This document shows positions 7,767 to 14,935 of a DNA stretch of 64,000 nucleotides, one piece after another. Source of the DNA: Noviluteimonas sp052115395 (GTDB lineage Bacteria; Pseudomonadota; Gammaproteobacteria; Xanthomonadales; Xanthomonadaceae). The position numbers and the translations under genes were made by a program. The notes under the pieces were generated by a model. The model worked only from the letters and a program-made list of their open reading frames with translations. It did not search any database and had not been told where the DNA came from. The stretch lies in the NCBI GenBank assembly GCA_052115395.1, contig JBFRGO010000005.1; one strand, given 5' to 3'. Numbering within the stretch: position 1 is the stretch's first letter; the number at the start of each line of letters is the position of its first letter.

Positions 7767-9901
7767 CCCTGCGCGAAATCCACGCCCATCGCGCGCAGGC
7801 TGTCCAGCTGCGCGAGGGTTTCGGCCTGTTCGGCGACCGTGCGCTTGTCCAGCACGTGCGCGATGTCGGTGATCGAACGCACCACGGCGTCGGCGAGTTC
7901 GGACTTGCCCAGATCGCGCACGAAGCTGCCGTCGATCTTCAGATAATCCACGTCCAGGTGTTGCAGGTATCCGAACGAGCAAAAGCCCGTGCCGAAGTCG
8001 TCGAGCGCGAAGCGGCAACCGAGGTCGCGCATGCGCTGGATGAAGCGCTGCGCACGCGCGCGGTCGCGCACGACGCTGGTTTCGGTGATCTCCAGGCACA
8101 GGCGCTCGGGCGGCACGCTGCTGTGGCGCAGGCGCGCGGCGAAGTAGTCGTGGAATTCCTCGTCGACGAGGGTGCCGCCCCCCAGGTTGATGCCGCAGTG
8201 GTGGATGCTCGCCGCGTGCTCGGGATGCGTTTCGAGCCACTGCAACACCGCTTCGACGACGTAGCGGTCCAGCCGCGGGCCGAGGCGATAGCGTTCGGCG
8301 GCGGCGATGAGTTCGGCGGGTGCGCGCACCTGGCCCTGCGCATCGGTCCAGCGCAACAGGATCTCGATGCTGTGTTGCATGGACGAGGCCGGGTCCAGCG
8401 GCACGATCGGCTGGCAGAACAGGCTGAAGCGGCGTTGGTCGAGCGCTTCGCGCACCTGCAAGGCCGAACGCATCGACGCGGTGCGCAACTTGAGTTCGTC
8501 GCCTTCGCGCGAGGCGGCGACCAGGCGATTGCCGCCGTATTCCTTCGCCGCGAAACACGCTGCATCCGCATGCGACAGCAGCACGTCGAAATCGCCATGC
8601 GGCGCGTGGCTGTGGGCGATGCCGATGCTCGCCGCGGCGGTGAGCATCTGGTCGCCCCAGGACAGGCGCAGGCCGTCGATGGAGGCGAGCAGGCGGCGAC
8701 CGCAGGTGATCGCCTGCGATTCGCTCACCGGCACGAGCACGGCGAACTCGTCGCCACCGGTGCGCGCGACCAGCGCCTCGTCGCCGAATTCCGCGCCGAC
8801 GATGCGGCCGACGGTGCGGATCATGTCGTCGCCGGCGACGTGGCTGGCCGAATCGTTGACCAGCTTGAAGTGGTCCAGGTCCAGGTAGAGCAGGCTCAGG
8901 TCGGGCTGCGTCGCATCGGCGAGCCGCTCGCGCGCACGTTCCTCGAAGGTGTTGCGATTGAGCAGGCCGGTGAGCGGATCGCGGGTCGCGCGCAGATACA
9001 GTGCGGTCGCGGTGTGGCGTTGTTCGTAGGTCGCCACCGCGAGCATCACCGGGATCACCGAGATCAGCACGAGCAACAACATCAGCACCGAGGCATCGAG
9101 CAGGGTGAGCGGGCGCGTGAAGCCGCCCAGCCCCAACCCCGTGAGCAGGCTGATGAAGGTGACCACGAGGATGGTGCCGACCATCGTGGTCATCGGCGAG
9201 AAACGCACCGCGGCCCACAGCAACAGGGCCAGCGGCATGCTCACCAGGCCCAGTGCGTACAGATTGCCCGTGCGCCCGGCGCTGACGATGCCGGCCAGCG
9301 AGAGCAGCAGGGCGAACGCCCAGACGATCTGCTCGCGGCGGCCGACCGGATCGCGCCACAGGCCTTCGCGCAATCCGCCGGGGCCGAGCAGCAGCGCCAT
9401 CACCGGTGCGAACGTGGTGATGCCGAGCACGTCGCCGAGCGCCCACAGCAACCAGGCGCGCCCCGCGTCGACCGGCGCGGTGATGCCGGCATGCAGCAGG
9501 CCCGCGGTGCCGATGGTCGCGCTCGTCACCGCCAGGACCAGGCCGCTGCGCAACAACATCAGGCCGTCGGAGGTCCGCAGGTGCAGGCCATCGGCGCGTT
9601 TGGCGTGTTCGCAATACCAACCCGCGGCGAGGGCCGCGAGCGTGTTGCTCAGGATCGAATAGGGAACGAACGTGACGGGGACCGGCAACACCGTCAGGTG
9701 CAGCGCGATGATCGCGAAGGGCACGACCACCGCCCAGCGCTTGCCCCAACTGACCACCATCGCGAGCGCGATGCCCGAACTGGGCCAGAACAGGGTGACG
9801 TCGTCGGGCGTGCGCAGGTATAGCGACGCGAGTACCGCCCCGGCGTAATAAAGCCCGGTCAGCAGCAGGAAGCGGCGCAGCGTCCCCTTGGCGTCGGCCA
9901 T
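7697..9901 (-). CDS. MASE1-GGDEF-EAL cyclic di-GMP protein
   Basis: A 734-residue inner-membrane protein. Residues about 10-285 form an eight-helix MASE1 sensor (YLRTPDDVTLFWPSSGIALA and repeated hydrophobic segments). They are followed by a GGDEF domain with an intact signature (GGDEF, 382-386) and a downstream EAL domain. The EAL motif reads EIL (513-515) within IEILLRW, but the metal-binding glutamate is kept, and LEITET, DDFGTG (about 633-638), YLKIDGSFV and VAEQAET are all present, so phosphodiesterase activity is plausible. No RxxD inhibitory site was identified just before GGDEF. The product may make or degrade cyclic di-GMP in response to an unknown membrane signal. It is convergent with hom, overlapping 70 bases. 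Likely relevant to the PilZ and type IV pilus genes elsewhere in the window. Confidence 0.92.
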   Translation of the reverse strand: MADAKGTLRRFLLLTGLYYAGAVLASLYLRTPDDVTLFWPSSGIALAMVVSWGKRWAVVVPFAIIALHLTVLPVPVTFVPYSILSNTLAALAAGWYCEHAKRADGLHLRTSDGLMLLRSGLVLAVTSATIGTAGLLHAGITAPVDAGRAWLLWALGDVLGITTFAPVMALLLGPGGLREGLWRDPVGRREQIVWAFALLLSLAGIVSAGRTGNLYALGLVSMPLALLLWAAVRFSPMTTMVGTILVVTFISLLTGLGLGGFTRPLTLLDASVLMLLLVLISVIPVMLAVATYEQRHTATALYLRATRDPLTGLLNRNTFEERARERLADATQPDLSLLYLDLDHFKLVNDSASHVAGDDMIRTVGRIVGAEFGDEALVARTGGDEFAVLVPVSESQAITCGRRLLASIDGLRLSWGDQMLTAAASIGIAHSHAPHGDFDVLLSHADAACFAAKEYGGNRLVAASREGDELKLRTASMRSALQVREALDQRRFSLFCQPIVPLDPASSMQHSIEILLRWTDAQGQVRAPAELIAAAERYRLGPRLDRYVVEAVLQWLETHPEHAASIHHCGINLGGGTLVDEEFHDYFAARLRHSSVPPERLCLEITETSVVRDRARAQRFIQRMRDLGCRFALDDFGTGFCSFGYLQHLDVDYLKIDGSFVRDLGKSELADAVVRSITDIAHVLDKRTVAEQAETLAQLDSLRAMGVDFAQGYAIARPMPIATFFEALAPAKVG

Positions 9902-9923
9902 GGGGCGAGTGTATGCCGGGGAA

Positions 9924-10009
9924 AGCGGGAATGGGGAATAGGGAATGGGGAATCGTCGGCGCGTTCGGGGCGGCCCTCTGTTCCCTATTCCCTAATCCCC
10001 ATTCCTAGC
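9924..10009. repeat. Imperfect inverted repeat of GGGAATGGGGAATA type
   Basis: The arm at about 9924-9952 is built of GGGAATGGGGAATAGGGAAT units, and the arm at 9981-10009 is its near-perfect reverse complement, with a 28-base spacer. It fills the gap between the starts-and-ends of two same-strand genes (sdaA ends at 10012, the GGDEF-EAL gene starts at 9901). It could fold into a long hairpin acting as terminator or mRNA stabiliser. Such G-rich GGGAAT repeats are familiar in Xanthomonadaceae intergenic regions; mobility is not shown. Confidence 0.7.
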
Positions 10010-10011
10010 TC

Positions 10012-11394
10012 TCAGCACTCGATCACGTTCACGGCCAGGCCGCCGCGCGAGGTTTCCTTGTACTTGTCCTGCATGTCCCGTCCCGTGTCGCGCATGGTCT
10101 TGATGACCTTGTCGAGCGAGACCTTGTGCTTGCCGTCGCCGCGCAGCGCCATGCGCGAGGCATTGATCGCCTTCACCGCGCCCATCGCGTTGCGTTCGAT
10201 GCAGGGGATCTGCACCAGGCCGCCGATCGGGTCGCAGGTCAGGCCAAGGTTGTGCTCCATGCCGATTTCGGCGGCGTTCTCGATCTGGCCCGGCGTCCCC
10301 CCGAGCGCTGCGGTCAGGCCCGCGGCCGCCATCGAACACGCCACGCCCACTTCGCCCTGGCAACCGACTTCCGCGCCGCTGATCGACGCGTTCTCCTTGT
10401 AGAGAATGCCGACGGCCGCGGCGGTGAGCAGGAAGTCGAACACGCCCTGTTCGTTCGCGCCGGGAATGAAGCGGTCGTAGTAATGCAGCACCGAGGGAAT
10501 GATGCCGGCCGCGCCATTGGTCGGCGCGGTGACCACGCGGCCACCGGCGGCGTTTTCTTCGTTCACCGCGAGCGCGTACAGGTTGACCCAGTCCAGCACG
10601 GTGAGCGGATCGCGCATCGCCGCTTCGGGCCGCTCGGACAACTCGGCGAACAACGCGGGCGCACGGCGCTGCACGTGCAGGCCGCCGGGCAAGGTGCCGC
10701 CCTCGCGGATGCCGCGCTGCACGCACGATTGCATCGCGCGCCAGATTTCGCGCAGGTTGTCCTTGATCTCGTTGTCGCTGCGCCACGCATGCTCGTTGTC
10801 GAACATCAGCTGCGCGAAGGTCTTGCCCGTCTTCTCCGCTTGCGCGAGCAATTCGGCGCCGCTGTGGAAGGGATGCGCGAGTTCGGTGGTGTCGGCCACG
10901 ATGCGGTCTTCGGCCGCCTCGTCCTGGTTGACGACGAAGCCGCCGCCGACCGAGTAGTAATCGCGCGTGGCCAGCACGTTGCCGTCGGCGTCGAACGCGG
11001 TGAAGCGCATGCCGTTGGTGTGGAAGGGCAGCTTCTGGCGCTTGTTCATGACCAGGTCCTGCTTCTCGTCGAAGGCCACCTCGTGCTTGCCGAGAATGTT
11101 CAGGCGCCTGGTGCCGCGAATGCGCTCGAGCGCAGGCGGGATGACGTCGGGGTCGATCAGATTCGGCATGTGGCCTTCCAGGCCCATGAGCACGGCCTTG
11201 TCGGTGCCGTGGCCGCGCCCGGTGAGCGCGAGCGAACCGAACACCTCCGAGCGAACGCGCGCCACTTGCGACAGCTTGCCCGAGGCATCGAGCCACTTCT
11301 CGGCGAAGCGGCACGCCGCGCGCATCGGGCCGACCGTATGCGAGGAACTCGGCCCGACGCCGATCTTGAACAGGTCGAAAGTGCTGACGGCCAT
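10012..11394 (-). CDS. sdaA: L-serine ammonia-lyase (iron-sulfur)
   Basis: Converts L-serine to pyruvate and ammonia using an oxygen-sensitive 4Fe-4S cluster. The 460-residue chain is the single-polypeptide type: an N-terminal ASB-like beta domain (FKIGVGPSSSHTVGPMRAA) followed by the catalytic alpha domain. Three cysteines fit the cluster ligands of the family: Cys345 (GCQGEVG), Cys387 (TCDPIGG) and Cys398 (IPCIERNA). Cys353 is a further nearby cysteine. The C-terminal tail ends in Glu-Cys; a C-terminal cysteine occupying the active site as the fourth ligand is known in this family, and this protein ends exactly so. The start at ATG 11394 matches family starts; the frame is open further upstream only as shadow over the next gene's promoter region. 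Confidence 0.96.
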   Translation of the reverse strand: MAVSTFDLFKIGVGPSSSHTVGPMRAACRFAEKWLDASGKLSQVARVRSEVFGSLALTGRGHGTDKAVLMGLEGHMPNLIDPDVIPPALERIRGTRRLNILGKHEVAFDEKQDLVMNKRQKLPFHTNGMRFTAFDADGNVLATRDYYSVGGGFVVNQDEAAEDRIVADTTELAHPFHSGAELLAQAEKTGKTFAQLMFDNEHAWRSDNEIKDNLREIWRAMQSCVQRGIREGGTLPGGLHVQRRAPALFAELSERPEAAMRDPLTVLDWVNLYALAVNEENAAGGRVVTAPTNGAAGIIPSVLHYYDRFIPGANEQGVFDFLLTAAAVGILYKENASISGAEVGCQGEVGVACSMAAAGLTAALGGTPGQIENAAEIGMEHNLGLTCDPIGGLVQIPCIERNAMGAVKAINASRMALRGDGKHKVSLDKVIKTMRDTGRDMQDKYKETSRGGLAVNVIEC

Positions 11395-11467
11395 GGATTC
11401 ACGGGACTGCTTGCGGGAAGCCCGTATTCTATTCCCCTGTCCGCTCCGATACCCGAACGCCAGCACC

Positions 11468-11692
11468 ATGCGCCTGCGTCTGTTCCAGCGCGACGATTGC
11501 CCCCTCTGCGACGAGGCCCTGGCGGTGCTCGCCGCGGCGCGCACGCCCGACTTCGAACCGGTGTGGATCGACGACGACCAAGCCCTGGAAGCGCGCTACG
11601 GAGCGCGCGTACCGGTGTTGCGCGACGAGCTCAACGACGCCGAACTGGACTGGCCCTTCGACGCAGACCGCGTCCGCGCCTTCGTGGGCTGA
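11468..11692 (+). CDS. Glutaredoxin-family (DUF836-type) small thiol protein
   Basis: A 74-residue thioredoxin-fold protein with a CPLC active site (Cys11, Cys14) right after the first beta strand (MRLRLFQRDDCPLC) and the cis-proline region VPVL in ARVPVLRDE. Length and layout match the short glutaredoxin-like family common in Xanthomonadaceae. A role in disulfide exchange is likely, but partners are unknown. It starts 73 bases from the divergent sdaA start and its TGA stop abuts the stop of the convergent yceI gene (TGATCA at 11690-11695), so no intergenic base separates them. Confidence 0.85.
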   Translation: MRLRLFQRDDCPLCDEALAVLAAARTPDFEPVWIDDDQALEARYGARVPVLRDELNDAELDWPFDADRVRAFVG

Positions 11693-12253
11693 TCACCTCG
11701 GGCTGCTGAAGACCACCCGCGTCTTGACCGTGATTTCGTTCGGCAACAGGCTCGTATCGGCCCATTCGCCGCCGCCCACGCCGAAGTCCAGGCGATTGAC
11801 CTTCGCCGTGCCCTGCAGCACGGGCTGGGCGCCCGGCGTCCATGTGAACGTGAGGGTGACCGGCTTGCTCACGCCGCGCAGCGACAACGTGCCGTTGGCC
11901 TGGAACTGGCCGCCCCCGATCGCGCGGAAGCCGGTCGCCGTGTAGGTCGCCTTCGGGAAGCGCGCAGCGTCGAAAAACCCCGCGCCGCGCATTTCCGGAT
12001 CCATCTCTTCATTGCCGACTGTCGCCGATGCAATGGGGATCTCGACGTTCAGCCTGCCCGATGCCGGTTGCGCGGGATCGAAGCTCAGGCTTGTCCTGAA
12101 TCCGGGGAAGCTCCCGGAGAACGCATCGCCCTGGTAGGTCCCGCTGAATTGCAGCGACGAACCGGCGGCCTGCGCGTACTCCTGCGCAAGGGCGCCGAAG
12201 GACACCGTGGCCAGCGCGACGGCGAGCGCGATGCGAGACGAACGATCAACCAT
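11693..12253 (-). CDS. Periplasmic YceI-family lipid-binding protein (copy 1)
   Basis: A 186-residue secreted protein with a signal peptide cleaved near residue 23 (GALA/QE). The YceI lipocalin-like beta barrel follows: FSGTYQGDAFSGSFPGFRTSLSFDP, IPIASATVGNEEMDPEMRGAGFFDAARFPKATYT, and GTLSLRGVSKPVTLTF. Family members bind isoprenoid-like lipids in the periplasm and are commonly next to cytochrome b561. It is the last gene of a three-gene minus-strand operon, overlapping the cytochrome gene by eight bases. Specific ligand is unknown. Confidence 0.92.
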   Translation of the reverse strand: MVDRSSRIALAVALATVSFGALAQEYAQAAGSSLQFSGTYQGDAFSGSFPGFRTSLSFDPAQPASGRLNVEIPIASATVGNEEMDPEMRGAGFFDAARFPKATYTATGFRAIGGGQFQANGTLSLRGVSKPVTLTFTWTPGAQPVLQGTAKVNRLDFGVGGGEWADTSLLPNEITVKTRVVFSSPR

Positions 12254-12866
12254 GGCGGAGCTCCTCGTTGGCGTCCGGGGCGTGGAGCCATCCGCGCGGC
12301 AACATGCGCGCGAGCGTGGCGTCCCGTTGGAACAGATGATGGAACAGGGCCGCGCCGGCGTGCACGAGCACCAACGCGATCAGGATCCAGAACAGGGTTT
12401 CGTGCACGGTTTCGGTCAGCTCGTGCAGGTCGTGATCGCGCGCCACCAGCGCAGGCACGCGGAACAAACCGAACCACCACAGGGGGAAACCGGATGCGGA
12501 GTTCATCACCCAACCGCTGAGCGGAACGGCGAACAACAACACGTACAAGCCGATGTGCGAAAGGTTGGCGATCGCATGCTGCCAGCGCGGGATCGTCGGG
12601 ATCACCGGCGGCGCACCGGCATACAGGCGCCACAGCAGGCGCAGCGTCACCAGCGCGAGGATCGTCAGTCCGATCGATTTGTGCAGCGCGAACATCCGCA
12701 CCTTCGCCGGGCTGCTGTGCATCTCGACCATCGTCAGGCCGATGATCGCCATCGCCAGGATGCCGAGCACGATGAGCCAGTGGAACACCTGGCTGACGGC
12801 GCCCCAACGGTCCACGTTGCGCAGGCGCGGGGCGGGCAGTGCGGTCGGCATCGGGGCGGCGCTCAT
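12246..12866 (-). CDS. Cytochrome b561
   Basis: A 206-residue four-helix inner-membrane diheme cytochrome, probably passing electrons from quinol to a periplasmic acceptor. Conserved histidines occur in VFHWLIVLG (His29), FALHKSIGL, ANLSHIGLYV and ETVHETLFWILIALVLVHAG, spaced as in the family. ATG 12866 is chosen because the cytochrome domain begins about 20 residues later; an open frame upstream is arginine-rich shadow across the neighbouring yceI gene. It is flanked by two yceI genes, 16 bases after one and overlapping the other, a recurrent arrangement suggesting that YceI proteins carry a lipid-soluble cofactor such as a quinone for it. That cofactor link is inference. Confidence 0.93.
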   Translation of the reverse strand: MSAAPMPTALPAPRLRNVDRWGAVSQVFHWLIVLGILAMAIIGLTMVEMHSSPAKVRMFALHKSIGLTILALVTLRLLWRLYAGAPPVIPTIPRWQHAIANLSHIGLYVLLFAVPLSGWVMNSASGFPLWWFGLFRVPALVARDHDLHELTETVHETLFWILIALVLVHAGAALFHHLFQRDATLARMLPRGWLHAPDANEELRHG

Positions 12867-12882
12867 TCGAGGGTTGGATAGG

Positions 12883-13578
12883 TTACGGCGTGATCGTTGC
12901 GTTGGATGCGGGCACGACGGTCGCATTGGAGGGCGGCGCGAGGGTCGAGGTTCCCGGCGGCGCGGTTTGCGTCGACGCCGCGGGTACATCCGACGCATCT
13001 TCGCGCGTGCGTGCGCCTTCGGCTTCGATGCGGATTTCCACCGCATCGCCGACGACACTCTTCCACGACGTGATTCCGAAGGCCGAGCGGCTCAGCGTGC
13101 CCGTCGCGGAAAACCCCGCGGTGCGGCGGAACGGCGGCATCGGATGGCGCTTGGCCTGGTGGAACACGACGTCGAGCTGCACTTCGCGCGTCACGCCATG
13201 CAGGGTGAGATTGCCGAAGACCTTCGCGTGCATCGGATCGGCCGGCTCGATGCGCGTGGACACGAAGGTCGCCACCGGATGTTTTTTCACATCCAGGAAG
13301 GTGCGGTCGAGCACGGCGTCGTTCCACTTCTTGTCGCCGAGGTCGAGGCGATCGACCGGGATCTTCGCCTCCACGCGCGCGCTCGCCCAATTGTCGGGAT
13401 CGAACACCAGCGTGCCGGTGGTCCCGGAGATCGTGCCCATCGGGTTGGAGAAGCCCGCATGGCTGACGGCGAACATCACGCGCGTGTGCACCGGATCGAG
13501 CGCGTAGACCGCCTGCGCCGCGTGCGCATGGGACGACACGAGGCCAAGGGCGAGCACCAGCGCGAATCGAAGGAACAT
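12883..13578 (-). CDS. Periplasmic YceI-family protein with low-complexity tail (copy 2)
   Basis: A 231-residue YceI protein with a signal peptide (cleavage near AHA/AQ, residue 20-21). The barrel contains YALDPVHTRVMFAVSHAGFSNPMG, LDVKKHPVATFVSTRIEP and GNLTLHGVTREVQLDV, with the conserved HTRV histidine. About 45 residues after the barrel form an Ala/Pro/Thr-rich tail (from about 188), not part of the family domain; its role is unknown. It is the first gene of the operon with cytochrome b561 and the shorter yceI. The two YceI copies differ strongly, so they are old paralogues rather than a recent duplication. Confidence 0.92.
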   Translation of the reverse strand: MFLRFALVLALGLVSSHAHAAQAVYALDPVHTRVMFAVSHAGFSNPMGTISGTTGTLVFDPDNWASARVEAKIPVDRLDLGDKKWNDAVLDRTFLDVKKHPVATFVSTRIEPADPMHAKVFGNLTLHGVTREVQLDVVFHQAKRHPMPPFRRTAGFSATGTLSRSAFGITSWKSVVGDAVEIRIEAEGARTREDASDVPAASTQTAPPGTSTLAPPSNATVVPASNATITP

Positions 13579-13734
13579 GGCGGCTTTGCTCGGCGGGGGA
13601 CGAGGGGTGGATGGCCCGCGCGGCGCGAAAGGTTCGATCCCGCGGGACGCGCCATCCTAGACCGGCCCATGTGAATCGTGTGCCGGTCGTGCAACCGGCG
13701 GCTGGGGGGCGGTATCGGATGGGATGCCCCCTCG

Positions 13735-14823
13735 ATGGAAACCGCCATGCGCCCGTGGTTGTTGACCCTGCTGCTCGCCGCCGCGCCCCTGGCCGCCGCG
13801 CCCACCGCGACCCTGCTGCCCGCGCAGCCGCTGATTGATCGCACGCGCGATGCCCAGCACCTGAACTTCGACATCGTGTTCTCCAACGATGGCGACCGGG
13901 CCATGGAACTGACGGGCCTGGAAGTGACGCTGTTCGATCGCGACGGCCATTTCTTTTCGCAACGGCGCCTGGACCGCAACGGCGATGCGACGACGATGTC
14001 GCTCGCGACCCTCGCCAATCGCACACTACCGGCGAAGGGCCGCTTGGTCGTGTTCAATCCCTTCGCATCGTTCCCGGGCGATGCATGGCTCGGCGACCTG
14101 CGTTACGTCGCCACGTTCCGCGCGGGCGAAGACGACCCCGAGCAGCGCGTCGAAGTGCGTGCCGCACCGCACGCCTTCGCACCGAAGACCGCATTGCGCC
14201 TGCCGCTGGAGGGCGAGATCTTCGTGCACGACGGACACGATCTGCTCGCGCACCATCGCCGCCTGGACATCACCGGCGGCATGACCACGCACTTCGGCAT
14301 CAATGCCAATTTCATGCGCTACGCGCACGACTTCACGATCGCCGACGCGACGGGAAAGCTGTATCGCACCGACGGCGCGACACCCGAAGACTGGTTCGGC
14401 TACGGCGCGGCGGTGCACGCGACCGGCGCAGGCGTGGTGCACGCGATGCGCGATGGCATGCGCGACAACCGCAAGGATGGGCCGCCGCCGTTCGCGCAGG
14501 AAGCGATCATGAAGGACCTGACACTTTTCCTCGGCAACTACGTGTTGATCGACCACGGCAACGGGGAATACAGCCTGTTCGCGCACATGAAGCAGGGCAG
14601 CGTGCGCGTGCGCGACGGCCAGCGCGTCGCGCAAGGCCAGGTCATCGGTGCGATGGGCATGTCGGGCGATGCGTTCCTCGTGCACCTGCACTATCAGTTG
14701 CAGTCGGGGCCGCAATGGGAGGAAGGCTTGCCTGCGTATTTCACGAATGTGCAAGTCAAAACGGGCGATGGTTGGAGCGCGCGTTACACCGGGCCCGTCG
14801 ATTCGGGCGACCTCGTTCGCTAG
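13735..14823 (+). CDS. Secreted M23 family metallopeptidase
   Basis: A 362-residue exported protein. A signal peptide ends near AAAP, residue about 22-24. About 130 residues of beta-rich N-domain (LNFDIVFSNDGDRAMELTGLEVTLFD) precede the peptidase domain. Zinc and catalytic elements are RYAHDFTI, LFAHMKQGSV and VHLHYQL, giving the expected H...D and HxH ligands, so it should be an active LytM-type enzyme. The start could also be ATG 13747, which leaves a cleaner signal peptide (MRPWLLTLLL) and has GGAA six bases upstream; neither site has a strong ribosome binding site. The gene stands alone between the divergent yceI operon and the RHS toxin gene. Substrate is probably peptidoglycan, although some members cut proteins. 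Confidence 0.87.
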   Translation: METAMRPWLLTLLLAAAPLAAAPTATLLPAQPLIDRTRDAQHLNFDIVFSNDGDRAMELTGLEVTLFDRDGHFFSQRRLDRNGDATTMSLATLANRTLPAKGRLVVFNPFASFPGDAWLGDLRYVATFRAGEDDPEQRVEVRAAPHAFAPKTALRLPLEGEIFVHDGHDLLAHHRRLDITGGMTTHFGINANFMRYAHDFTIADATGKLYRTDGATPEDWFGYGAAVHATGAGVVHAMRDGMRDNRKDGPPPFAQEAIMKDLTLFLGNYVLIDHGNGEYSLFAHMKQGSVRVRDGQRVAQGQVIGAMGMSGDAFLVHLHYQLQSGPQWEEGLPAYFTNVQVKTGDGWSARYTGPVDSGDLVR

Positions 14824-14935
14824 CTACGCTTGAGAAAATTCGTCCCGCATCAACCATGAAGTCCGCTACTTGCGCGCGCCTTGCTGGGTAACCCTGTGAC
14901 CTCTTCCAGGTCGCAAGGATTCGCAAGGAATGCGC

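Noticed and set aside
6968..9823. A 951-codon plus-strand frame antisense to the GGDEF-EAL gene
   Set aside because: Arg/Ala/His-rich composition without family motifs; it is the frame opposite a real high-GC gene and begins inside hom.
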